Origin: Rhynchospora pubera
Taxonomy: Eukaryota; Streptophyta; Magnoliopsida; Poales; Cyperaceae
Direction: 5' to 3'
Assembly (NCBI GenBank): GCA_028095005.1
Contig: CM051463.1
Coordinates: 66,998,251-67,062,250 of the forward strand
DNA: 64,000 nucleotides
Notes under the pieces: generated by a model
The model's database searches: none
What the model was told of the DNA's origin: nothing
Seen by the model: only the letters and a program-made list of their open reading frames with translations
Translations under genes and position numbers: made by a program
In this document: one piece after another, positions 36,610 to 49,059 of the stretch
How the letters are laid out: each line of letters opens with the position of its first letter
How positions within the stretch are numbered: the stretch's first letter is position 1

Positions 36610-36924
36610 GGGCAAGAGGTAGGCGAGGTAAAAGAAAGTTGGTTGACTGAGTTGGAGCTAATATGCGACTTCGCCAATATGTTTGTGAGTGGCTGAGTGC
36701 TTTATTTTGTCATCGTTTGACAATGCTTAATTAGGGGAATTAACTGCATGTCTCGAATAATGACACCGTGATTTTTTTTGTGAATAAACGATTTAAATTT
36801 TATACAGCAAGGAGAATCACATATTAGCATTAAACATATAGGTATTGATAGTGGGCCTACAAACCCTACTTATTTGACAACTTATTAACTGACAAAAAAG
36901 ATTAATAAATATATACAGATATAG

Positions 36925-37325
36925 AGATTGACTAAAGTATACTCCAGCATACAGATAGTCCGTATGCTGGAGTCGTTTCTCAAAATTTAAAATACATACA
37001 GTCGATCCGAATCTTTTAAATTGTTCTCCATATTGAAATCTCCTAGGAAACCAAAATTTATATTTTTTCGAATTTTTTTACTATATATTATGCTATTTTA
37101 AAGAAACACTATAAAGGAGTTGTAAAGTAGTATTTCTGACCATTCAATTTGAAAATAGTATAATATATAGCAAAAAAATTTGTAAAAATGTAAAATTTGG
37201 TCTTGAAGGATATTTCTACATGGATAACAACTCGAACAATTTGGATCGACTGTTTGAATTTTAGATTTTGAGAAACAACTCTAGCATACGAGTTTGATCC
37301 GTATGCTGGAGTATATTTTAGCCAA
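36925..37325. mobile_element. Long foldback element (MITE-like), about 400 bp
   Basis: The two halves are inverted copies. The left starts GAGATTGACTAAAGTATACTCC and the right ends GGAGTATATTTTAGCCAATTTC. Nearly the whole length pairs with itself, including GATCCGAA, TTGAAATCTCC and ACCAAAATTTATATTTTT. No target duplication was resolved and there is no coding capacity. Confidence 0.75.
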
Positions 37326-37589
37326 TTTCTCTCTCTATATATATATATATATTGAATTTAAATATGGTTTATTAGTTAATTTGGCAGGTGTACTATATGT
37401 TAAGAGGAAAACACGTTATAAAAACCAAAAATGTGATGGTATTAAATATATTGATGTTAGACACAATAAAGATTAAATATTTTGAACAGTACTTTAGTTT
37501 CTATATAGTTTAATTAGTTAATAAAAAAAAAAGACATAATTACTCCGCTTGCTTCTGAACCGTCGGATCAATCATTGATAGAATCCGTC

Positions 37590-37905
37590 TGTAGAAGTTG
37601 TGCTTTTGGACCTTATTAAGGTACAACACTGACACTACATCATCTACAGGTTGTCACTGCCACAGAAGATCTTATGACAAGGAGTTTTTACCTTCTCTAT
37701 TAATCTTCTGTTGTAATTAGTTACTGAGTGAATAACTGTATTCTGTTACTGAGTTCCAATAGTTGGTACAAAGGGATGTATTCTTGCGTATGTATATATA
37801 TACTAGACAACACTTCTCTTCTGTAATACAACATTCATACAATGTATCAATAAAGATTCTTTCTTCAATTTCTTTGATTCTCTGTACAATTACATGGTAT
37901 CAGAG
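37590..37905 (+). mobile_element. Copia-type LTR fragment with primer-binding site
   Basis: About 305 bp from TGTAGAAGTTG to ACAATTACA, followed directly by TGGTATCAGAG (37895-37905), the primer-binding site complementary to initiator tRNA-Met used by plant Ty1-copia elements. A poly(A) signal AATAAAG lies at about 37849, before the LTR end. The internal region is not recognisable after about 60 bases, so only a 5' LTR stub remains. The LTR start is the less certain border. Confidence 0.7.
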
Positions 37906-38847
37906 ACTTTTCAATTTCTTTGTTTCTATGTACAATTCATACTAGACCTTCAGTCAAGTTGTACCGCCGTAGGATGGGCCTACAAATTTTCTCTGTTATT
38001 CCACCGTGTTTTATGAGAAATGTTTGCATCGGTTGCTCTGTTTAAACAAATTCAAAATATAAAATAGACAAGGTAAACATATATTTATCAAGTGAGCACA
38101 TATAAAAAATAAGTTTTGTCACAAGATTTTTTTTATTTATGCATAAACTTATATTTATTGAATTTATTTGTTTGTATGTGTTCATTTTGATCATTGAATT
38201 GTTCACCTTGTCTATTTTATTTGTTCACTCTGTTCAAACGATGGCAAAAATGTAGATCACGATAATCAATTTTCGTGTTTTATTGTGCTTTTGTAGAGAT
38301 CAAGATTCCCATGTGGACAGCTGCGCACCTACTATATATTTCGTCTACAAGTATTATTGTGCTTTTGAAAGGAAAAAATAATTGCATTTTGAACATTTAA
38401 CAAGTATTATATCATGCATTCAGCAGTTTTGACTAGTACTAAATCAGAATTATCTAATATTTATTAGTGAAATGTGTATCTAGTTACATAACTATAAGTA
38501 TTTGAAAAGTTTCATTTGAGGAAGAATCAAACAATGAAAGCACATCTTAATAATTAATATAATTGACGTGTGCCAGAGTTAGGATATTAACGTAATAATA
38601 TCGGTTTGCTAATTTGATAAGGGTTTTTTTAATAGTAAAAGCAAACCTTTTGAACTAGGAAGAAAATTTTTTGCTAATTCGGTGAAGGGGTCAATTTACA
38701 TCACTGTTGTTCAATGCATCCTCAAATTCTTATTGTTGTTCAAATGCACACTTTTTCTTTTTTAGTTAAACACGACTACAGAAAATTATCATTTGTTTTA
38801 GCTATTTGGCCACTTGTCTCAACTTTCAGACTTATCTTTTAAAACCC
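37906..38847. other. AT-rich spacer
   Basis: No gene or clear element. It contains the degraded remainder after the copia stub. Confidence 0.4.
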
Positions 38848-38850
38848 TAA

Positions 38851-39045
38851 GGCTCCGCTCCAGAAGGAGAGAGTCGGAGAGAAGGGAAGGGAGGAGAGTT
38901 CCGATAGCCTGCTCCAGAGGGAGAGAATGGACGGAAATTAAGGAGAGCGGAGAGACAGATAGAGGGAGAGATCGGTTACTCCCAAAATCGGAGAGTAGCG
39001 AACTCCCTTCCCTTCGCTCCGAGTCTCCCCTTCTGGAGCGGAGCC
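38851..39045. mobile_element. Tourist-like MITE with TAA target duplication
   Basis: A 195-bp element with terminal inverted repeats of about 45 bp beginning GGCTCCGCTCCAGAAGG, flanked by TAA at 38848-38850 and 39046-39048. A 3-bp TAA duplication is the PIF/Harbinger signature. The interior is purine-rich (GGAGAG repeats). The overlapping open frames on both strands are by-products of this palindrome. Confidence 0.88.
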
Positions 39046-39048
39046 TAA

Positions 39049-41340
39049 ATACACACACTTAATTATTGCAAAAATGCACGATTCAATTTTTAAACTTACA
39101 CAGTTAAAGAAAGGCCCTTAAAATGTACATTTTGTATTTAACATTTTAAAAGTCACTAACTCTGTATTCTTTTTGCTTCTGTTATGGATCGAAGCGGTGG
39201 ATTAGAATCCACTTATTAAAAAAAAAAAAGGAAAATATGTATTTCTAAATTAGATGAATAGATGTTTCTCTTTCAATTTCCACTACTTCGGTGCTTTTCC
39301 TACAAAAATAAAAAGAGGTGGCTCTTTCAACCTAAAACGACTCACTTTAATTCATAAAAAGTTTCGACAATTAAATTCTACCAACTTAATCTGACAACTC
39401 GGGGATATGGGTCGCCTTAACTTTATTGAACCAAGTCTTGAGATGACTCGTATTTGGGGAGGGAAAGAAAAAGAAAGAAACTTGTAAAATTAATTTTGTG
39501 GAGGTAATTTACAAAATTATGTCAAAATTCCCTTTCGATAGGAAAGACTTTCAGATTCTATATCTATGTACGTTACTAATACTTTATTTCTTAATGAAGT
39601 ACGATAAGGTTGCCAGGTGCCAATTACCAAACTTCCTGCGAAGGTAATTACCTCATAGAATAGAATGATTGGCGTCATGTATAGTATTAAGATAAGAACT
39701 TTCCACGCGACATTTTTATTTGATACGTGCATTTTAATAAATTATTAATGATTGTGACGTGTGCTAGTAAACTGATAGAAGAAAATAAACAAAAAAAAAA
39801 ACTATAAAGCATATGCACGTCCGGTAACTGTTGTCTAATTAAAGTGAACATATATAGGAAAAAAAGTTAGAATCATATCACATGTAAAAGTATATCACAT
39901 GTAAAAGTATTATACATGTGAACAGATGCGAGGAAATTGACTGTTCTAGAGCAAACAGATCAGAATAATAAACTCATATGGAAAAGAAATAAACTAGAAT
40001 GTACAGGTAAAAACAATTACTTTTATTTATTTTAATTTTTTATATGCGTATTGCCGTATTCCAAAATGCAAACTCTAATCAATAGTAATAAAAATGACGT
40101 CCTTTAATCATTGTCCAGACGCCAGAGTAAACAGATAGAGGAAACACATATTGAAAATAAAAATAAACTACAAATCATCTGTAAAAGTATATTTAGTTTA
40201 TAGTCTTTTAATTATTTTCGTCTCACTTCAAAAATCATTTTCCTCGGGGTAAGGGCTTTAATTGATCACCATTATTTTATTTGGAAAAATCAATTGAAAG
40301 TTCATTTTCACTAGTCATGCCAAACATGTATAATCCATAAAGCAAATGAGTTACCTAGTTTAGTTCATTCATATAATCATAAGCGACTCTTTTAACACTA
40401 CCTCGCAATCAGATACAATTTATTTCAGGCAGTATACAAGTTAACCAACTAGCTATATAACTAACTAATTAAAGGTTTTGCACCGAAGTAGTAATGACAG
40501 AACTATGAGAAAAAGAGATGTTAAAATTGTTATCATGAATTGAACTGTCTAGATCGTTATTAAAGTATTCACATCTTAGATGTTAAAATTGCTAGTTAAT
40601 TTTTTTAAATGAAAATGGAAACATTGTAATTTTTTTAATCAAATGTAATAAAAAAACATTTTAGATATTTATTATTTATTTGATTTTTGTGTGTGTGTTT
40701 CAAATCTTTTGTTATTATTTAACGATTGAAGAAGCAGAGGCTTGATAGAGGGATGAAAAATATATAGAGGCTTTTGAATCTTCTTTAATTTCTCTGAAAG
40801 TGTTTCAATAAAATTCCATTTCAGAGTTTTTGGTGAAAACTGAAGATATAATAATATATCACAAACTCACATAGAGTATATGCGGTAACAGGTCTTTTGT
40901 CTTTTTGAGCGACTAAAATGCTTGTAATGTCAATTTATATTTTGTAGCAATCAAAGGTTATACTTTTTGGCGTTCCAAAAGTCATTCTAAAAATTCACCA
41001 TGTCCGTTGTCTTTTCTTTCTTATTTTTTGGGTTTTGAATAAACAAATAGTATATTATTATCTGATAAAACATCCTATTCGTAAGTGGAAGAAGAGGACA
41101 CTAATTACATAACATTCAAACCTTACCATGGTTTGACGAGGATCACGTTTGCTTTCTAGTTTAATTTCTATAAATTGAAGAAATTAAGTGAAAGACGCAC
41201 CATACTTACGGCACTCAGGCGCGCAACAAGAGCATGTCAATGTCATTCAAAATCCAAATAAACAAATAAATAAATAACAACAAATCAGATTCTAGAACCG
41301 AGATTATAAAAAAACATACAGTTTGTGGGGTTTAGGTGGA
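39049..41340. other. AT-rich intergenic region
   Basis: No gene is supported. A small direct repeat of ATCACATGTAAAAGTAT lies near 39876-39911. Confidence 0.45.
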
Positions 41341-41350
41341 ACTTCGGACA

Positions 41351-41655
41351 CTTGGAGCAGATAATATCTCCCTCATATAGTATCTGGCATATCCCTCAAA
41401 TTTTAGAGTTTGTATCTTTTGGAGTACTTCAAAATTTAAAATAAAAAGATTGAAGAATTCAAATTATTTCATGGAATGCATGGATATATTCTTATGTTGA
41501 ACAGGCCTTGGAACAGATAGTATCCCCCTATACAATCCCTGAAAAATCCCTCAAATATTAGAGTCTGTATCTTTTGGAATACTCCACAATTAAAATAAAC
41601 AGATTGGAGAATCAAATAAACAAGCATACGGATATATTTTAAAAGTTGAACAGTT
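41351..41655 (+). repeat. Tandem duplication, unit about 156 bp
   Basis: Two diverged direct copies begin at CTTGGAGCAG (41351) and CTTGGAACAG (41507). Each contains AGATAATATC or AGATAGTATC, ATCCCTCAAAT, GTATCTTTTGGA, AAAATAAA.AGATTG and GGATATATT. No coding potential. Confidence 0.8.
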
Positions 41656-42779
41656 TTAAAATTCGCAATAAATTACCTACTCCACTGAAATACTCTAGTT
41701 ATATAAATTAATCCAGATATTATTATACAGTGACCCAGGTCCGTTTTTATTTGTATTGCTCTCTGTTTATTTATAATTGTTCTCTGATTCTATTTCTAAT
41801 CAAGAAATTTAATAAACAATTAGGCCTAATAGAAAAGTAATTCACATATACTTACAAAATTACTAATCGAATATTAGAGAACTTAACGTAATTCACTAAA
41901 AAAAACAATCTAAACATACAAATTCATCACATGATCAGATTGACAGTGCCAGATCAGATATGTGGATTGGATTATAAATGAAGGGAGAATACTTTTAATT
42001 AGTTCATGAATCTTTAGACATCAGTTACTTTTTTTTTCGTTGGCTCGATTCAAGTAGTCCTTAACAACCCACTCTGCATCAATGGAGAATAAGACAACAT
42101 AAGTAAGAATTACTTTCTTTTTCATTATTTTTTCTATTAGATGTGATCCGACCAAGACTGGACAATAAATTACTACACCAAACCAAACTTTTACATTATA
42201 CTATTCCTCTCGTTATCTAAGATAATTAACATGTTTGACAACAAGGATCTTTGACAAGAACGTGCGCTTCATTAATTTTCCGTTAACTTCTTACAAGATA
42301 TTGGTAAATAAAGTTGAAAATTAGCTTCTACATACCATCTTTCTGACTTTGTAGTAGAACTTCGAACTAAAACCAAAACATTTGTCATCCAATTTCGTCC
42401 AATCAGATCTACTAAAATAATGCGTATGTGTTGTCGTGAACCATGAGATACTTGCTGTATAATTTTATACTCGAGGAGGGTTCTAGTGTCACAAATGAAC
42501 CCACTAAATAACAACAGTTCTTGAAGAATAAAGATTGTGCTTCATAGACAACAAAAATTATTTTTACATATATGAACTTGAAATGTAGTACGGATGATTA
42601 GTGACTCGATCATTTTTCTAGAAAACGAAACCCAACGAGAGGCAACAAAAAAAAATTAAACATAACTATTATTAAGTCAGGCTTCTTTAAATAAGACTAA
42701 TTTGCTAAAATTACTTTTACCCTCTGTTTTTATTTTTCGAGAGTGGCTAGAGTCAAACATATTGGGCATGTACATTCGT

Positions 42780-43105
42780 CTAACATGATCAAATTTTAAT
42801 TTTTGAGATCACAATGGCTGATCCAAACCATTCAGTTTTTTTTTTCCTTATTAAGATCTTCGTGGAGACAAAAAAAAATTTGATTTTTTTTTGAATTTTA
42901 GAAAATCCTTAATTTAATTAGTTATTGAGCCTCCAATTTTAAAACTCTGGAAAAAAAAATAGTTGAAACATTCGAAAAAATTGTGAAATTTTATTTTTCA
43001 AGGAGATTTTAATACAGAGATCATATTGAGCGGTTCGGATCAATCATTTGAAATTTTAACGGTTGAAGTTCAATTCATGTTTGACATCCAACGTGTTTGA
43101 TTCTA
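42780..43105. mobile_element. Degenerate foldback related to 36925-37325
   Basis: The left arm GGCTGATCCAAACCATTCA pairs imperfectly with the right-arm complement GATTGATCCGAACCGCTCA. Both continue into TTATTAAGATCTTC or TATTAAAATCTCC. It shares the GATCC-AACC and AAATCTCC core with the foldback at 36925. The borders are approximate. Confidence 0.5.
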
Positions 43106-44111
43106 GCATTACTTATGTTTTCAATGAAAATTAGCTAAACTCCTGAGCAGTTAGAACATATTAATTACTTTCTAGATAATTAGGTTATTATATGTACGAT
43201 ATGTTAGAACAAGGTATAATTTAAGTGAAATAATAGAAAAATATCAACTTGATCAACCTAGATAGCCGCTACCTAAAATTTATAAAATAAAAAAAATAGT
43301 AGCAACTTGATAAAATAAGCAATTCAGTATACCTAAATAATCGTAGTCTTGGAGGGTGAATTGGGATATTGGAGCAAAATCTCAACAATTGTTCAAAGAA
43401 CAATATATAAAATAAGTCTCACAAAAGAAAGGGGGAAAAAAGAATGAAGAACTACTAGCAACAGTAATGAAATGTGAAACAGCAAGATGCCTATTCATTG
43501 TGGAGCTTTCAACCCACCAAATCCTATCAAATCCAAATCACATCATGTTCTCCAAGTTCGGATGAACAAACTTCAGATTTTTGTAGATCGTTTTCTCGTT
43601 TTTCCCTTTGAGACTTCATTCCAATCAGGTAAATCTTATATCAATCATGGCCGAAACTTCGATGCTTGCGTGATGCAGCAAAATTAACATACGTTAACTT
43701 ATCAATAATTTTCTAGAACCCATTAAATATGCAACGAATCTACCATGAAAGATAAGTTTCAATTTTGATGCAGTTGTGTGAGAAATGTTCCGTAATTTCA
43801 ATTTTTCTTTATTTTAAGTTTAATTGTTTATCTTTTTTTTATTTCTTTTTTGCAATATTTTATTGAGTAACAAAGCAAGTTTACAGTTATTTCGTTGTTA
43901 AAAAATAAATTTAATAAATCCGGTCCTGAAGTTTTCAACATTCATTAAATAGTAGCTCAATAATTCTGCTCACAGTCACAGATCACTGTTCTAAAAAGAA
44001 TGGGAGTAAAACGAACCTATTTGTATGTTTAAAGCCCCTACAAACAAGAAGATAGTGACACTAAACACTGACCAAAAAATAGAAACGAAACACTGCTTCA
44101 CCTACTAAAAC
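43106..44111. other. AT-rich spacer left of the gypsy-like LTR
   Basis: No gene seen. It ends in AAAAC just before the LTR terminus; AAAAC is a candidate 5-bp target duplication whose partner would lie beyond the other end of the element. Confidence 0.4.
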
Positions 44112-46019
44112 TGTCACACCCCACCGACCAGAGTAGGACAATCGTCTCCGCCACAAACATACAATTACCTGTATATTCGCAAGGCTATTATTTTTTTTAT
44201 CAGAAAGAGGTGAACAGTACAAAATACCATGGATAACATAGCAAATTATATCTTTATTTATTGCCCAAATGTATAGTTTCCAAAAACTAATTACAATTTC
44301 TAGAATTTCAGACTGGATTCCAACCTAAATAATTTCCATGGCAAAGATTTGGTTTAACCGTCACTTGACTTCAGCAAGCCCGTCTCTGAATCTGGAACCC
44401 CCAACCGCCGGGGACACATGCAAAACAAATATACGGAATGAGAAATATATTTTCAGTGCGGGTTTTAGTTCCAGTACGCGGATCTTTATACGAATTCGAG
44501 CATCGGAATTTATACCCATAAAGTGAACAGTAATAATAAATAGAATTTATTATTTAAACATTTAGACAGTGCAGAATGATTTCAGACTCAGAACCAGATT
44601 AATATTCTTGGTCCTACTAGAAGGGACCACTTATCGACATGTTGCATACATGCAAATGCACCATAGTCACAAATCAAGCATAACCGTCATATCAGATCAT
44701 TCAGATAACTTACACTCAAGTTCTTAAGGCCCGACAGAAACAGAGAGAACTCTTTCCAAAACCATAGGTACACAACCAATGGTACAGATCCATACTGAGG
44801 GAATATCCAGAGATAGTAGCGCTAATAACCTGGCGGGGTCGGTGGCCAAACCGAAATACCAGAGAGTGAGTTATAACCATAAAGTTATGCTGCGCAGACT
44901 GAATATGAATGGTTTTCCCGTTTCAGTCAGATTTTTCTATCACAATATAATCGTGTGATATTTTCAATTCAAAACCATTCCAGTCCTTTTTAAGTCTGAC
45001 TATTCAATTCACAGACAAACTGATATCTATGTCAGACTTAATAGTTACAACAGATCAAACGGATATTTAATTCAACATGCGGTTTATTTATTTTGGGGCT
45101 TCTAATTGTCTATATGTACAATAGAATGCACCGCCAATTGATTATTCAACATGCCATGCATGAATTTAAAAATACCGAATTTCAAGTTCTAACAGAGAAA
45201 CCGCGTAATTACGCACATGTGTCCGTTGCTTTTATCGCATCAGTGATCGTTCCTGTTTAGCACATATAAATCGTTAAAACTTATTTAACAACTATTGAAA
45301 ACCGTCAGAGTGGAGCTTTAAGTAATCTATTCCAGATAGTCATTGGTTTACTAAACAGAAAGATATCCCGAGTCTAAGGTTAGATATTCTAATGCATAAC
45401 TTTCAGCTCTTGATATTATCTTAATATTATTATCAGAGTTATAATAATTATCATCCTATTTTATTTATATCGAGATCGACTTAAATACAGAAAATCTGAC
45501 TTACGCACAGAAAAATCCGACATAAAACTATTCAGAGATAAAAGTCGGAAATTAGAAATCAGAAACTAGAAAGTCAATCTCAGAATTTATTTTTCCTTGG
45601 ATCAGAATGAGTCTGAAAGTATGCCACTATATCTGTCCTTTTATATTTTTGTCAGACTATATCGTCATATTCCGAAATCCGAAATTCGAAATCTGATAAT
45701 TCTTTGGTAAATTAATTCATCCCGCCTTTCTGTTTAATCAAGCCCACATTACTAATTATAAATCTCAGCCCGCAATTTATATTTCAGCCTAACCATTCAA
45801 TTTTAATCTTTGTAACTTATAAAAGCCCAAAACAAAAGAAACAGCCCACAGAGATAAAATCAAAGTGCCGAACAAGCCTTACCAGGCCTCATTTAATTTC
45901 CATCCCATAGAAATATATTTTGGAACATACTAACATTTCCTTACAAATAAATCTGTATATTAGTAAAATTCGCAACGGGAATTACTTAGAGTAATCAACA
46001 TCTTCTACAATCACGTAAT

Positions 46020-47130
46020 CAGAGCGTTATTCCTCTCACCCTCACCCTCATCCTGCGCGAATATATTCTATTCCCCACGCACCGTCTCAGATCCAGCCTT
46101 CCGAATCAAATCTCCACCACCTCCTTCGCTTCCCTCTCCTCACGTTGGTCTCGCCTCCGCCTCCGCCTCCGCCTCACCTCCGCCTCCGTCTCACATCCGC
46201 CTCTCCTCTCCTTCGCCTCGCATCCGCCTCTCCTCTCCTCCGCCTCTCGTCTCCTCCTTCTCACCTCCACCTCCGCCTCCCCTCACTGCTCCCTCTCCTA
46301 TACCGATCAGATCTGGTTGAGGAAGAAAGAAAGATAAAGAAGAAAAAAGAGGTTTAGATCTAGTTCTGTTACAATTTGGGAGTAACTAAATTACTATAAA
46401 GGATGATATTAATCAGGGAGTATCTAATATGTAAAAGGGAGTAAATACATTCAAATCTGATTCTGCTGTTTTTTGGGAGTAACTAAATTATTATAAGGGA
46501 AGAAATTGATCAGTATAAGAGAGTAACTAATATATACAACGGAGTAAATAATATACATATTTGATTCTATTGTTGTTTGGGAGTAACTAAATAGCTATAA
46601 GGGAGTAAATAACTAGTATACAAGGAGTATCTAATATGTATGAGGGAGTAAATAATATTCAGAACTGATTCTACTGTAGTTTCGGAGTAACTAAATAACT
46701 ATAAGGGAGTATTTAATACAAGTAAATGAGTAAATAATATTCATATATGATTCTGCTGTTGTTTAGGAGTAACTAAATAGCAATAAGGGAGTAAATAACT
46801 AGTATAAAAGGAGTATCTAATATCTATAAGGGAGTAAATAACATTCAGAACGGATTCTACTGTTGTTTAGGAATAACTAAAAACTATAAGGGAGTAAATA
46901 ATTAGTAGTAGGGAAGTATTTAATATAAGTGAGAGAGTAAATAATATTTAATTTCTGATTCTGATAACGACAGGGCTGGGTGACGGCGACGGGAGGGCTG
47001 CGCAACGGCGACGGGATGGCGTGACGGCGACAGGCGAGAAAGAAGGTCTGTGGTGTGAGAGCGACGGAGAGATGCGCGTGAGGGGGTGAGGCAGGGTGAG
47101 AGCGACGCGGGGTGAGAGGAACTTGTTTTA
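46020..47130. repeat. GC-rich arms flanking a 95-104 bp minisatellite
   Basis: The left arm (46030-46310) is CCTCCGC/TCTCC-rich and the right arm (46960-47120) is GGCGACGG/GGTGAGAG-rich. Both contain TTCCTCTCACCC in opposite orientations. Between them (46375-46960) six diverged units begin GGGAGTAACTAAAT at about 46379, 46475, 46579, 46683, 46775 and 46870, each also holding GGGAGTAAATAA and GATTCTGCTGTTGTTT. The sharp base-composition change marks it off from its surroundings. Confidence 0.75.
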
Positions 47131-49059
47131 CTTTTTTGGACAGCGACTTTTTTCTATTTTTGGCATATGATTGCTTGATTGCTTGATTGCCTGACTGCTT
47201 GATTGCAGTTATCAGCTCCGATTCGCAACTCACAACAGAGAAACAACCCCAGGGAAATTTGGGTTTCGGATTTAAGTCCGACCCACAAGTATTGCAAATA
47301 AGCAACCCAGCCCCTGAATTTAATTTATTTATTCAATCTTACAATCTGATTCAAATACCAGTTTTAAATCATAAGTCAGTCCCTAAATGACTTAAACAAC
47401 TTACACATGGGTCCTTGGTACCCAAAAGTACCTTTCAATTCAGTCCTTGGGATAATATAAGTGTACCAACAAAAGAAATAGGGTGGTACCATAGTGGTAC
47501 CCAACCACTGGTAAAGAGGTGCCATGTTCAAACCAAGGCAATGAGCAAATTTATAGCTAAAATAACCCAACAAGTAAGATACCCAAGTTCTATTTTTACA
47601 AGAATTGTATAACTACATCGATATATCAAATTTTAACATTGCAAATGCTTAAGCAACAGAGACAAGCATCAAATCACCATATTGAACCGATAAAGCAATT
47701 GTCTCACTGTCTCATGCCTCTATCTATTCATAACTGATTTCAACCTTCAAAAGAACATATTACTTATCATTCTCATGGTTCATATCTATATCCCAACAAT
47801 CTGTTGTACCCATTAAAACCATGTATGCTAGCTACAAAACTAAGAATGCATACTTGTTTCATATCAATAGTTTCCTTTATCAATTTTTTTTCAAAGGAGC
47901 ATAGAATTTACACTTCACGCCAACCACATAGTATAGTTCATTTTAGAATACTTCTTCACAGCACCACAGTAGATATAGCTTATATGCCTATACCTCTATC
48001 CCTTTATGCAAGTATCAAGATTATCAAGCACAATTACAAGTGTGATTTAAGAGATTTCCACTGTTCAATGTCTAATTGGTCCATGTTATGCAGCACAAAT
48101 ATTCAATTGCATGGTTATTAACCAAACAGACTAAGAAAGTCAAGTATGGCACTACCTTCTAGAGATGCACAATTCAATTAAATGACTCATGTCAGCAATA
48201 AACCATGCCTCCTTATGCACAATTAAATCCATTCCTATCACTTACTAATAATGCACCCATTAGTTTCAATCAAACTGATGCTCAAACCTATCAAATTAAT
48301 TCATAGCTATCAGTCTTAATTAGACCAATCCAGAACTGATTCAGAAGCGCACAAGACAGTTGAAACAATTCTAATATCCCTTTATTACCTTAGCTCAAAC
48401 AACAGATTCAATTACTCAAGTGCAACCTTTTTCTTTTCCCTAAAATCACCCTTGATTACTTAACAGATCCACTAATCTTAACATAGCATCAAGTCTTAGC
48501 AAACCAATTGCTATTAAATCAAATATCCAAGTGGTAACCCTTGATTCAGTAAATCAATTAGCTTAACAAAACAGTTGCAAGTTCACATACCATAGTTATA
48601 TCAACTAATGAGTCTGAATCATAGTTGAGCAACCATAATCCTTACAATTCTTGTATAGGCAAGTACTAACCCGATATGAAATAGCTTTATCTCCAAACCC
48701 GACACAAACAACAGAATCAATCTATCTAGTTTCAATTGTAAACCAATAACCAATTCATTTTATCAGATTAGCTCCAACAGATTAAGAAATATCTAATTGA
48801 GTATAGTTTAGAAACAATTTTACCATCTCGGAAAAGAAGCAAGAACGATATTGTAAACCACTGTCCTGCCTATGCTACAGCTGCCATCACCTTGCCTCTC
48901 CTTTTTCCATCCATTGCTATCAGCAACTGACAATTAATAGCATGCAGTTGATAGTTAAACAACATAAAATGTGAACTTTTTCTTTTCTTTGTTTTTGAAG
49001 GAGTTATGGGCCGTAGCAATTAATCAAGTGAGCCCATTTAGTTTAGTTTATTAGAGCTC
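47131..49059. other. Non-coding interior of the gypsy-like LTR
   Basis: AT-rich, no gene. GATTGCTTGATTGCTTGATTGC near 47168-47190 is a small tandem repeat. TGGTACC-containing duplications lie near 47415-47520. Confidence 0.45.

Noticed and set aside
38814..39062. Arg/Ser-rich frames on both strands
   Set aside because: Both are produced by the purine-rich palindromic MITE at 38851-39045.
46877..47305. 142-aa minus-strand frame
   Set aside because: It spans the minisatellite edge and the low-complexity GC-rich arm; composition is repeat-driven.
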